Source of the DNA: Clostridia bacterium
GTDB taxonomy: Bacteria; Bacillota; Clostridia; Christensenellales; Aristaeellaceae
Direction: 5' to 3'
NCBI GenBank assembly: GCA_017447185.1
Contig: JAFSOC010000031.1
Location: 109,650 to 173,649 of the forward strand
DNA: 64,000 bases
Position numbers and translations under genes: made by a program
Notes under the pieces: model-generated
Told to the model about the DNA's origin: nothing
The model's database searches: none
What the model saw: only the letters and a program-made list of their open reading frames with translations
Shown here: positions 38,166 through 46,375 of the stretch, in pieces
Layout of the letters: each line of letters opens with the position of its first letter
Numbering within the stretch: the first letter of the stretch is position 1

Positions 38166-40040
38166 TCAGCTTTGCTCGTTTTCCTTCATCCGGCGCTGTT
38201 TCTCCAGCCATACCGTCAGTACGGCCACATCCGCGGGGTTCACCCCCGGGATCCGGCCAGCCGCTGCCAGCGAAACCGGTTTCTGCTTCGCCAGCTTCTG
38301 CCGCGCCTCCAGGCGGAGATGTTCAATTTCCGCATAGGGAATATCCTCCGCCAGCCGGGTCGTTTCCATTTTCCGGGCCTGGGCGATCAGGTGTGCCTGC
38401 TTCTCCAGGTATCCGGCATATTTTACTTCAATTTCCGCCTGCTCCGCCGCAGCGGGAAGAATCTCCTGCCATTCCGGCTTCAGCTGCTGCAGATCTTTCA
38501 TCGTGATTTCAGGCCGGCGAAGCAATTCCTCCGCCCGCAGGGAGCCCGCCGTTTCCGGCTGTCCCTTTTCCCGCAGCAGGCCGTTCAGCGCTTCGCCAGG
38601 AGCAAACCGGGTGGCCTGCAGATCCCGGATCAGCTGCTCCGTGGCTTCTTTCTTCTTCCGGGTCCGCTCCATCCGTTCTTCCGCGGCCAGTCCGGCCCGG
38701 AAGCCGATCTCCGTCAGCCGCAGGTCCGCATTGTCCTGCCGCAGGAACAGCCGGTGCTCCGCCCGGGATGTCATCATCCGGTAGGGTTCGTCCGTCCCTT
38801 TGGTGGTCAGGTCATCGGTCAGGACACCGATATAGGCCAGGTCCCTCGTCAGAATCACCTGCTCCTTCCCCTGCATCTGCAGGGCGGCGTTCATTCCGGC
38901 CAGCAGTCCCTGGCAGGCCGCCTCCTCATATCCGCTGGTGCCGTTGATCTGCCCGGCGAAGAACAGTCCGCCGATCCGCAGGCTTTCCAGCGTGGGCCGC
39001 AGCTCCAGGCTGTCGATGCAGTCGTATTCGATGGCGTAGCCGAGCCGGGTGAACTCGCAGCGGCGCAGTCCCGGAATCGTCCGGTACATGGCCCACTGCA
39101 CATCCTCCGGCATGGAGGTGGACATACCCTGCACATACCATTCCCGGCTTTCCCGGCCTTCCGGCTCCAGGAAAATCTGGTGCCGGTCCTTGTCCGCGAA
39201 CCGAACCACCTTGTCCTCAATGCTGGGACAGTACCGGGGCCCGATCCCATGGATCTTCCCGCTGTACAGCGGCGCCCGGTCCAAATTGTCCAGGATGATC
39301 CGGTGGGTTTCCGGCGTGGTCCAGGTCAGGTAGCAGCTGTAGGTATTCTCCAGCTTCCGGTCCGTCAGGAAGGAGAAGGGCGTGACCGGTTCGTCCCCCT
39401 TCTGTTCCTGCATCTCATCAAAGTCTATCGTGCGCACGTCCACCCGGGCCGGTGTTCCGGTCTTGTAGCGGCGCAGGGTGAAGCCCAGCTCCTGCAGGCT
39501 TGCGGAAAGGAACGAGGCATTCATCAGCCCCTGGGGACCGCCGTCGTGCCGGTGCTCACCGATAATGATGCTGCCTTTCAGATAGACGCCGGTGGCCACC
39601 ACCACGGCGCGGCAGGGAATGCGCGCGCCGGTGGTGGTGGTCACCGCGGTTACTTTGTTGTTTTCTGTTTCGATGGAGGACGCTTCGCCCTGGCGCACCG
39701 TCAGGTGCTCACAGGTCATCAGCGCTTTGCGCATCCGGTTCTGGTAGGCCTGCTTGTCGGCCTGGGCCCGGAGTGAATGCACCGCGGGCCCCTTGCCCAT
39801 GTTCAGGATACGGCTCTGCAGGAAGGTATCGTCAATCGCCAGACCCATTTCGCCGCCAAGCGCATCCAGTTCCCGCACCAGATGCCCCTTGGCGGATCCG
39901 CCGATGACCGGATTGCAGGCCATCAGTGCCACGCCATCCATGTTCAGTGTCAGCAGCAGCGTGTCGATACCCATCCGGGCTGCGGCGAGGGCTGCCTCAC
40001 ATCCGGCATGCCCTGCGCCGATCACTACAAGGTCAGCCAT
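38166..40040 (-). CDS. mnmG: tRNA uridine-5-carboxymethylaminomethyl modification enzyme MnmG
   Basis: 624 residues from the ATG at 40040. FAD-binding GAGHAGCEAALAAARMG, the GGSAKGHLVRELDALGGEMG motif, NGTSGYEEAACQGLLAGMNAA and the C-terminal helical domain are all present. With MnmE it modifies the wobble uridine of several tRNAs. mnmE, rsmG and jag, its usual neighbours, are absent. Instead the start overlaps by eight bases the end of a gene for a secreted Ig-like protein, and the ribosome site is weak, so translation probably depends on coupling. Confidence 0.95.
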   Translation of the reverse strand: MADLVVIGAGHAGCEAALAAARMGIDTLLLTLNMDGVALMACNPVIGGSAKGHLVRELDALGGEMGLAIDDTFLQSRILNMGKGPAVHSLRAQADKQAYQNRMRKALMTCEHLTVRQGEASSIETENNKVTAVTTTTGARIPCRAVVVATGVYLKGSIIIGEHRHDGGPQGLMNASFLSASLQELGFTLRRYKTGTPARVDVRTIDFDEMQEQKGDEPVTPFSFLTDRKLENTYSCYLTWTTPETHRIILDNLDRAPLYSGKIHGIGPRYCPSIEDKVVRFADKDRHQIFLEPEGRESREWYVQGMSTSMPEDVQWAMYRTIPGLRRCEFTRLGYAIEYDCIDSLELRPTLESLRIGGLFFAGQINGTSGYEEAACQGLLAGMNAALQMQGKEQVILTRDLAYIGVLTDDLTTKGTDEPYRMMTSRAEHRLFLRQDNADLRLTEIGFRAGLAAEERMERTRKKKEATEQLIRDLQATRFAPGEALNGLLREKGQPETAGSLRAEELLRRPEITMKDLQQLKPEWQEILPAAAEQAEIEVKYAGYLEKQAHLIAQARKMETTRLAEDIPYAEIEHLRLEARQKLAKQKPVSLAAAGRIPGVNPADVAVLTVWLEKQRRMKENEQS

Positions 40041-42177
40041 TTCCGCTACTGGACTCCAGGTCAGGTGCGGGAGTGGCGTCCGGTCCAAAGGTGGGAATCG
40101 GCGTGGGGGTCGGCTCGCCGATATGGCTGGAATCATTGGAACGTGCAGCCACCTGATCCTCTTCCGGAATATTCCACTTCTGGTTCGTATCAAATTCGTA
40201 GCCTGTCACGGTAACCGTGAAGTACCCGATGTAGCCGGTTTCAACATAGTTGTCGAAAATAAACCGGCCGTGCTGGGTCCATTCGTTGGGAGCCAGTTCC
40301 AGCGGATAAGACCCGGTAAAGTAAGTGCTCACACCGTCCGTATTGCAAACCATCGGGTTGCGCATTGTATCATAGCAGTCCACCCTGAAGCGGATCTTCT
40401 TCACAAAGAACTGGGAGTTGTAGTTGCCAAAGCAGAGCTTGATCTTGTTGTCATCCGTGATCTGCGGCGGCTGGTTCACGATCATGTGGTTAAAGTCCGC
40501 CACAACCAGTTCAGTGGAGGAGGTATAGCCGCCGTCTTCGGTGGTGGCGGTCAGGATCGTGCTGCCAATCTGCTGGCCGTATGCGTACCCGCCGTTGATG
40601 GAGGCAATGTACGGATCAGCCGTGGACCAGGAAATCCGCTGGTTGTTGGCGTTGCGGGGCAGCACGTGTGTCGTATTGCTGACCCGGGTGTTGGCATACA
40701 GCTGGGCGAAGATCCTGTCCGGCAAGGGTTCAATGCCCGTAACCGGCTGAATCACGTTCACCTGGAACACCGCGCGGACACCGCTGCCATCCGCGGCGTT
40801 GACTTCAATGTTCGCCTGGCCCTTGCTCAGGCCGGTTACGATACCGTTCGCATCCACCGTGGCAATTTTCGGGGCGCGGCTCTTAAAGGTCACATCCTTG
40901 ATGGAGGCATCCGCCGGGAGAACTTCCCACTCCAGCTGTGCGTTTTCGCCTACATTGAAGGATAGTCCCTTGGGATTCAGCACGTTGATCCGGGTCACCA
41001 GCTGGATGACGCGGACCGGGATCGATGCGGTTACCGCCGGATTGGACTGGCTGGCGCAGGTGACGGTGCATTCGCCGGCCCGCACACCGGTGATGACGCC
41101 GTTGCGCACGGTGGCGATGGATTCATCGGAGGAATACCAGTCCACATTCTTATTGTTCGTATTGGTGGGCAGGACGGTCACATGCAGCTGCGCCGCGCGG
41201 CGGCCGGTGGCCACGGTGACGTCCGTTTCCTTGATGGTGATATCGGTGGCATCCTGTGTAACGGTCAGGGTGATGGACGCCTTGACGTTGCTTCCGTCAA
41301 TGGCTTTGGCTTCGATGGTTGCGTTGCCCCGGGCGATACCGGTTACCACGCCGTTGGAATCAACGGTGGCCGCCTTTTCATTCCGGGAGCTCCATTCAAC
41401 GCCCTGGATCGTGGCGTTGTCCGGTGTCACCACAGCGGACAGCTGGAGATAGCCGCCGGCGGAAACCGTCTTCGCGGGAGCGGTCACCTGGAGCCGCTTC
41501 ACGGGCTGGGTTACCAGCACGTGGAAAACTTCCGTGATTTCCGGATTCTGCTGGCTGGCAATGGTCAGGTCGCATTCGCCGGCCTGCACCGCCGTCACCG
41601 TCGCGCCGGAAACCTTCGCCACGCCCAGGTCGCTGCTGGTCACGGTGTAGTTCTTGTTCCGCACGTCCGCCGGAGTGATGGTCGCGGTCAGGCGCGTGCT
41701 CTTGCCGGCCGCCAGCACCAGGATCCGGTTGGCCTGGGGAATCGTCTGTCCCGGATTCTCCGGATCCTCCACCGGCTTGAGCAGCGGGAGGATCGTCGGG
41801 TCATCCGGCTCGTACACCGTCAGGTTGGCGGTGTTGGTGGTGATCTTGGTCACCCGGCGGAGGACAGTTACCCGGGCAGTGGCTTTGCGGACGGTTTTCC
41901 CATCCTGCTGCAGTTCCACGGTCAGGTTCGCACTGCCCGGCGCCACGCCGGTAATCGTGCCCGTCTCATCCACGGTAAAAATTTTGGTGCTGGCGCTCTT
42001 GTACACGAGGGTTCCCTCCGCGTAGCGCCCGTCCTGTTGAATGCCGGGCTGCACCGTTTCGTCGGCATATACGGTAATGGCCTGGTCTGTGAATTTAAAC
42101 ACATCCGCCGCCATGGCCGGGATGGCCGCCAGCAGGCAGAGAATCATGACCAGGATGGCAACTGTCCGTTTCGTCAT
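40033..42177 (-). CDS. Secreted protein with about six bacterial Ig-like (BIG2) repeats
   Basis: 714 residues; AAAGGAG ribosome site and a signal peptide ending AMAADVF. About six BIG2-type repeats follow, each ending with a motif like TVDSNGVVTGIARGNATIEA; the sixth is degenerate. A unique C-terminal region of about 165 residues (residues about 525-690) contains several Trp/Tyr and ends in a Pro/Thr-rich tail (PTPTPIPTFGP). No LPXTG, S-layer or membrane anchor is found. BIG2 domains usually act as surface spacers or adhesins. The gene is first in a unit with mnmG and the leucine-rich-repeat gene. Confidence 0.88.
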   Translation of the reverse strand: MTKRTVAILVMILCLLAAIPAMAADVFKFTDQAITVYADETVQPGIQQDGRYAEGTLVYKSASTKIFTVDETGTITGVAPGSANLTVELQQDGKTVRKATARVTVLRRVTKITTNTANLTVYEPDDPTILPLLKPVEDPENPGQTIPQANRILVLAAGKSTRLTATITPADVRNKNYTVTSSDLGVAKVSGATVTAVQAGECDLTIASQQNPEITEVFHVLVTQPVKRLQVTAPAKTVSAGGYLQLSAVVTPDNATIQGVEWSSRNEKAATVDSNGVVTGIARGNATIEAKAIDGSNVKASITLTVTQDATDITIKETDVTVATGRRAAQLHVTVLPTNTNNKNVDWYSSDESIATVRNGVITGVRAGECTVTCASQSNPAVTASIPVRVIQLVTRINVLNPKGLSFNVGENAQLEWEVLPADASIKDVTFKSRAPKIATVDANGIVTGLSKGQANIEVNAADGSGVRAVFQVNVIQPVTGIEPLPDRIFAQLYANTRVSNTTHVLPRNANNQRISWSTADPYIASINGGYAYGQQIGSTILTATTEDGGYTSSTELVVADFNHMIVNQPPQITDDNKIKLCFGNYNSQFFVKKIRFRVDCYDTMRNPMVCNTDGVSTYFTGSYPLELAPNEWTQHGRFIFDNYVETGYIGYFTVTVTGYEFDTNQKWNIPEEDQVAARSNDSSHIGEPTPTPIPTFGPDATPAPDLESSSGNG

Positions 42178-42256
42178 TGCTTTGGCTCCTTTACTTTCCG
42201 CCCCGCTCCGGGGGCTTTCTGTATATTGAACGGAGGAAAGAAAACTTTCCTTCCCG

Positions 42257-42293
42257 AAAAAAGCAGGCGGCGCCGATTTACGGCTCCGCCTGC
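42257..42293 (-). terminator. Intrinsic terminator of ireB
   Basis: Arms at 42263-42275 and 42281-42293 (one mismatch) with a five-base loop and, on the minus strand, T6 at 42257-42262. It separates ireB from the Ig-like gene. Confidence 0.85.
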
Positions 42294-42299
42294 GTTCCT

Positions 42300-42554
42300 T
42301 CAGTGTGTTTCCAGATAGGAACGGACCAGCTCTTCCAGCAGCGTGTCCCGCTCCACCCGGCGGATCAGGCTCCGGGCGGAATTGTAACTGGTGATGTAGG
42401 TCGGATCCCCGGTGATGATGTAGCCAACCAGCTGATCCACCGGATCGTACCCTTTCACCTTGAGCGCGTCATAAACGAACAGCAGGATATCCCGGGCTGT
42501 ATTCCCCGTACCCACGATCGGATCGTGCTTCATGGTGTTGAACTGATCTTCCAC
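42300..42554 (-). CDS. ireB: IreB family regulatory phosphoprotein (UPF0297)
   Basis: 84 residues from a GTG start with a GAGGGGGG site seven bases upstream; the aligned length supports this start over the internal ATG. The core [55 protein letters not shown] is the family signature (quoted here only to name it: key parts are [12 protein letters not shown], SGDPxYI-like and SARSLIRR). IreB is phosphorylated by the PASTA kinase IreK and affects cephalosporin resistance in enterococci. Here it is monocistronic, without the usual alaS and ruvX neighbours. Confidence 0.92.
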   Translation of the reverse strand: MEDQFNTMKHDPIVGTGNTARDILLFVYDALKVKGYDPVDQLVGYIITGDPTYITSYNSARSLIRRVERDTLLEELVRSYLETH

Positions 42555-42593
42555 ACCAATTCCCCCCTCGTCTGCTTCTATATCTTATGGGTT

Positions 42594-42623
42594 ATTATAC
42601 ACTTTTCTCATGCATCAAGGCAA
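42594..42623 (-). promoter_or_regulatory. Sigma-A promoter of ireB
   Basis: On the minus strand TTGCCT (42618-42623), 18-base spacer and TATAAT (42594-42599), about 40 bases before the GTG start. Confidence 0.7.
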
Positions 42624-42760
42624 GCATTTCCTAGTGTTTTTCACACTTTTTCATACTTTTTCTTTTGCCCCTCCGGCCGCCTTTTCACACGTCACGGTTT
42701 ATGATACACTGAATTCCGGCAAAAGGCCTGCCGCCCCTGTGCGGAAAGGAGTTGTTTTTC

Positions 42761-43324
42761 ATGGAAAAAGATCTGATGTGCGAGGAGATCCGCTGTGAGC
42801 ACCTGGTGCAGGATCAGTGGATCGATTTCAGGCGTTCCGCCTACCGTTTTCCGGACGGCCGGATTTTCGAGCCGTATTACAGCTATACCCGCCGGGATTA
42901 CGCGGTGATCGTCGCCTCCGACGAGGCAGGCAGCTTCCTGTGCGTCCGCCAGTTCCGCCAGGGCATCCGGCAGGTGACCACGGAATTCCCCGCCGGGGGA
43001 ATCGAGCGGAAGGACGGGGAAGCCTGCACTTTGGAGCAGGCCCTTACCGCCGCGCAGCGGGAGCTGCGGGAGGAAACCGGCTATGTTTCCGACCGCTGGA
43101 CCCACCTGCTCACCGTTCCCTCCCAGGCCACCCTGTCCGATAACTACGCCTGGATCTTCCGGGCGGAGAACTGCCGCCCCGCCGCGGAGCAGAAGCTGGA
43201 TGAGATGGAACTGCTGGACGTGCTGAAATACACCCCCGCTGAAATTGAGGAGATGATCGCCTCCGGCCGCTTCCAGCAGGCGGTGCATGTGGCGGCCTGG
43301 CTGCTGGCCTGCCGCAGGGCATGA
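42761..43324 (+). CDS. NUDIX hydrolase, ADP-ribose pyrophosphatase-like
   Basis: 187 residues from the ATG at 42761 (GGAAAGGAG site). The NUDIX box is present around FPAGGIERKDGEA..AAQRELREETGY, with about eight extra residues between the Gly-rich start and the REExEE helix compared with the standard spacing. The preceding YSYTRRDYAVIVA and RQFRQG segments resemble ADP-ribose/NDP-sugar pyrophosphatases. It probably hydrolyses a nucleoside diphosphate derivative in the cytoplasm. It may be co-expressed with ald, but a separate promoter lies in the gap. Confidence 0.88.
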   Translation: MEKDLMCEEIRCEHLVQDQWIDFRRSAYRFPDGRIFEPYYSYTRRDYAVIVASDEAGSFLCVRQFRQGIRQVTTEFPAGGIERKDGEACTLEQALTAAQRELREETGYVSDRWTHLLTVPSQATLSDNYAWIFRAENCRPAAEQKLDEMELLDVLKYTPAEIEEMIASGRFQQAVHVAAWLLACRRA

Positions 43325-43338
43325 TACAGAAAAAATAC

Positions 43339-43367
43339 TTGCCCGGTTATTTCGGATCCCGCATAAT
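43339..43367 (+). promoter_or_regulatory. Sigma-A promoter of ald
   Basis: TTGCCC (43339-43344), 17-base spacer, CATAAT (43362-43367). Confidence 0.6.
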
Positions 43368-43403
43368 AAATCCACCAACAGATTTGAGAAAGGATGAATA
43401 CCA

Positions 43404-44516
43404 TTGAAAATCGGCTGCGTCAAAGAAATCAAGAACAACGAATTCCGTGTCGGCCTCACGCCGGACAATGTCCGGGCGTATATCGCCGCGGGGCATCATG
43501 TGTATATTGAGATGGGAGCCGGCCTCGGCTCCGGCTTCACGGACAACGAATATGTGGACGCCGGCGCTTCCCTGATCGACAACGCTGCGGACGTATGGCA
43601 CCTGGTGGACATGATGGTCAAGGTCAAGGAGCCGCTGGAATCCGAGTATCCGCTCTTCCGTGAAGGTCTGATCCTCTATACCTACCTGCACCTGGCGGCG
43701 GACAGGCAGCAGATGGATGCGCTGCTGGCCGGCAAAGTCAACGCCGTGGCCTATGAAACCCTGCAGGAAAAAGACCGTTCCCTGCCCCTGCTGGCTCCCA
43801 TGAGCCAGATTGCAGGCCGCCTGTCCATCCAGGAAGGCGCCAAGTACCTGGAAAAGAAGTTCGGCGGTGAGGGCATCCTCCTGGCCGGCGTTCCCGGTAC
43901 TCCCAAAGCGAACGTGGTCATCCTCGGCGGCGGCACCGTGGGCATGAACGCCTGCAAGATCGCCGTGGGCATGGGCGCGAACGTCACGATCCTCGACATC
44001 AGCCTGAAGCGGCTGGAGGAGCTGGACAATATGTTCGGCGCCCATATCCAGACGCTGGTTTCCAACGACAGCAACGTGGAGCGCGTCCTGAAGGATGCGG
44101 ACCTGGTCATCGGCTCCGTACTGATCCCCGGCGGCTCCACCCCCAAACTGTTCAAGAAAAAGTACCTGCCTGAGATGAAGGACGGCGCCGTCTTTGTAGA
44201 CGTGGCCATCGACCAGGGCGGCTGCGGCGAATCCTCCCATGTGACCACCCACGACGATCCGGTCTACACCGTGGACGGTGTGGTCCACTACTGCGTCGGC
44301 AACATGCCCGGCGCCGTGCCGCGCACCAGCACCATCGCCCTGACCAACGCCACCGTGCGCTACGGCCTGGAAATTGCTTCCGCCGGCCTGGAAGAAGCCT
44401 GCAAAAAGAGTGAAGTCATTTCCTCCGGTGTCAACACGTACCTGGGCAAGCTCACCAACAAAAATGTTGCCGCCGCCCACAATTACGAATACACCGATCT
44501 TACTTCCCTCCTGTAA
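43404..44516 (+). CDS. ald: Alanine dehydrogenase
   Basis: 370 residues from a TTG start with AAAGGATG eight bases upstream. It matches alanine dehydrogenase along its length: KEIKNNEFRVGLTP, the substrate Lys and His in KVKEP and YLHLA, and the NAD fold VVILGGGTVGMNACKIAVGMGA. It converts alanine, water and NAD to pyruvate, ammonium and NADH, or the reverse. In this anaerobe it could feed pyruvate to the PFOR encoded at 51402-54926, or sink ammonium and electrons into alanine. Confidence 0.95.
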   Translation: MKIGCVKEIKNNEFRVGLTPDNVRAYIAAGHHVYIEMGAGLGSGFTDNEYVDAGASLIDNAADVWHLVDMMVKVKEPLESEYPLFREGLILYTYLHLAADRQQMDALLAGKVNAVAYETLQEKDRSLPLLAPMSQIAGRLSIQEGAKYLEKKFGGEGILLAGVPGTPKANVVILGGGTVGMNACKIAVGMGANVTILDISLKRLEELDNMFGAHIQTLVSNDSNVERVLKDADLVIGSVLIPGGSTPKLFKKKYLPEMKDGAVFVDVAIDQGGCGESSHVTTHDDPVYTVDGVVHYCVGNMPGAVPRTSTIALTNATVRYGLEIASAGLEEACKKSEVISSGVNTYLGKLTNKNVAAAHNYEYTDLTSLL

Positions 44517-44530
44517 TCCGACCGAAATCA

Positions 44531-44566
44531 AAGGAGCCGGGGATTTCTCCCCGGCTCCTTGTTATA
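44531..44566. terminator. Terminator between ald and hflX
   Basis: Perfect 12-base arms at 44531-44542 and 44549-44560 with a six-base loop, between convergent genes. The T-run is short on either side. Confidence 0.7.
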
Positions 44567-44582
44567 TGCAGCTGCGGATGTG

Positions 44583-46343
44583 TTATCCGCCGATCACGGA
44601 ATCCCCGTATTTGCGGATCAGCCGGTCTGCGTCCTCCTTGGCGATCATCACGGTCACATTCGTGCCTTCATCGGTATGCTCCTCCGTGATCACCCGGCCG
44701 GCCGCATGAATCTCCGACAGGATGCCGTAGCGGCTGAAGGGAATCCGGAAGGTCACCGGCGCATAGGTTTCCTGGATTGCTTCGGCAATGGCCGCCTTCA
44801 GTTCCTCCAGTCCCTCCCCCGTTTTCGCGGAGATCAGCAGGGCTCCGGGGAAGGCCGGCGCCGGATCGGCTTCGTCGCACTTGTTGATGACCTCAATCCG
44901 TTTCTGCCCGGTGGCGCCCAGTTCCTCCAGCACCTGTTCCACCGTATCGTGCTGGGCGGCCATATCCGGGCTTGCACCGTCCGAAACGATCACCAGCACA
45001 TCCGCCAGCGCGGCTTCCTCCAGCGTGCTCCGGAACGCGTCGATCAGCGTATGCGGCAGTTTCCGGATAAAGCCCACCGTATCCGTCAGCAGATACGGTG
45101 TTTTTTCCGCTGTTTCCATCCGCCGGCTCACCGCGTCCAGCGTGGCGAAAAGCTGATCCTGCACATAGACGTCTGCGCCGGTCAGCGTGTTCAGCAGTGT
45201 GGATTTGCCGGCGTTGGTGTAGCCCACCAGCGCCACCACCGGCACCTCGTTCTTCTCCCGGTTCTTGCGGCGGATCGCCCGCTGGCGTTCCAGCTCGTCC
45301 AGCCGCCTGCGCAGCTCCGTCATCCGCTCCCGGATCCGTCGCCGGCTCATTTCCAGCTTGCTTTCGCCGGGGCCCCGGGTACCGATGCCGCCGGCCAGGC
45401 GGCTCATCACCGTTCCCAGGCCGATCAGCCTCGCGGAGCGGTACTGCAGCTGCGCCAGTTCCACCTGCAGTTTGCCCTCGGCGCTGGAGGCTCGCTGGGC
45501 AAAAATATCCAGGATCAGTGTCGTCCGGTCAATCACCTTGATCCGCAGGATCTCCTCCAGGTTCCGGGCCTGCACGCCGGTCAGTTCCTCGTCAAAAATA
45601 CAGACATCCGCTTCCAGTGCCTGGCAGTCCCGGGCCAGTTCCTCCGCCCGGCCTTTGCCGATATACAGGGCGCTGTCCGGCCTGTCCCGCTTCTGCAGGA
45701 AGATGCCCACCACCTCGGCGCCGGCTGTCTCCGCCAGGCGGCGGAGCTCCTCCAGGGATTCCCGGCTCTCAATGCCCATCAGCACGGCCTTTTCCCGGGT
45801 ATCCGCCACTTCCAGGGCCGTTTCCCGGCCCACCAGCTCGTCGCTCAGCTCAATCTGGTTCAGCCACTCCGCGTCCGGCAATTTGTACCACCGGACCGGT
45901 TCGTCCATCACCAGGCTGTCCTTTTCCCCGAGGAACGCCGTCTGCACAAAGGTCGGTTCCCCATCCTTCACGCCCACGGCCGTCATGGCGTCATAGCGAA
46001 AAATCTTCAGGGCGCTCAGGTCCACGTCGCTCAGGCGCCCGTCCCCGTCCGGATGGGTGTGCACGCAGCGGACCCGGCTCAGCCGGTCCGCGTTGCGCCG
46101 CAGGCGGTAGTCCGTCAGTTCAACATCGCAGTCCGTGCCGATGGCCACGTTGACGATCTCCCCGTCCCGGGTCAGGTAAATAGCGATTTCCCGGTTCAGG
46201 GCGCAGGAACACTCCGCCAGCAGCTTCATCAGCTCCCGCGGCAGGTAGGTTCCGTTTTCAAGCTCATAGGTATACAGGCTGTCCAGCTTCGCGAGCATCG
46301 CGTCCCGGACGCCATCAATATTTCCGTTGACCTGTGTTTTCAT
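44583..46343 (-). CDS. hflX: GTPase HflX with JAMM-motif N-terminal domain
   Basis: 586 residues, about 170 longer than E. coli HflX. From about residue 185 it is a standard HflX: GTP-binding subdomain (ALYIGKGRAEELA, EELTGVQARNLEE), the glycine-rich GTRGPGESKLE segment and the G domain (VGYTNAGKSTLLNTLTG, DTVGFIRKLP, NKCDEAD). HflX splits stalled ribosomes. The extra N-terminus carries an intact JAMM/MPN+ pattern: Glu52, His95-x-His97-Pro98-x6-Ser105-x2-Asp108. This suggests a zinc-dependent isopeptidase or protease fold. Similar extensions occur in other clostridial HflX proteins as I recall; their function is not established. Last gene of the rsmA operon. Confidence 0.93.
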   Translation of the reverse strand: MKTQVNGNIDGVRDAMLAKLDSLYTYELENGTYLPRELMKLLAECSCALNREIAIYLTRDGEIVNVAIGTDCDVELTDYRLRRNADRLSRVRCVHTHPDGDGRLSDVDLSALKIFRYDAMTAVGVKDGEPTFVQTAFLGEKDSLVMDEPVRWYKLPDAEWLNQIELSDELVGRETALEVADTREKAVLMGIESRESLEELRRLAETAGAEVVGIFLQKRDRPDSALYIGKGRAEELARDCQALEADVCIFDEELTGVQARNLEEILRIKVIDRTTLILDIFAQRASSAEGKLQVELAQLQYRSARLIGLGTVMSRLAGGIGTRGPGESKLEMSRRRIRERMTELRRRLDELERQRAIRRKNREKNEVPVVALVGYTNAGKSTLLNTLTGADVYVQDQLFATLDAVSRRMETAEKTPYLLTDTVGFIRKLPHTLIDAFRSTLEEAALADVLVIVSDGASPDMAAQHDTVEQVLEELGATGQKRIEVINKCDEADPAPAFPGALLISAKTGEGLEELKAAIAEAIQETYAPVTFRIPFSRYGILSEIHAAGRVITEEHTDEGTNVTVMIAKEDADRLIRKYGDSVIGG

Positions 46344-46375
46344 TCTGATTCCGTTCCCCTGTTCCGCGCCGGTCC

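Noticed and set aside
38152-38211. ATG start at 38211 for the leucine-rich-repeat protein
   Set aside because: It lies inside mnmG, lacks a ribosome site and would put 20 charged residues before the signal peptide; the GTG at 38151 is better placed.
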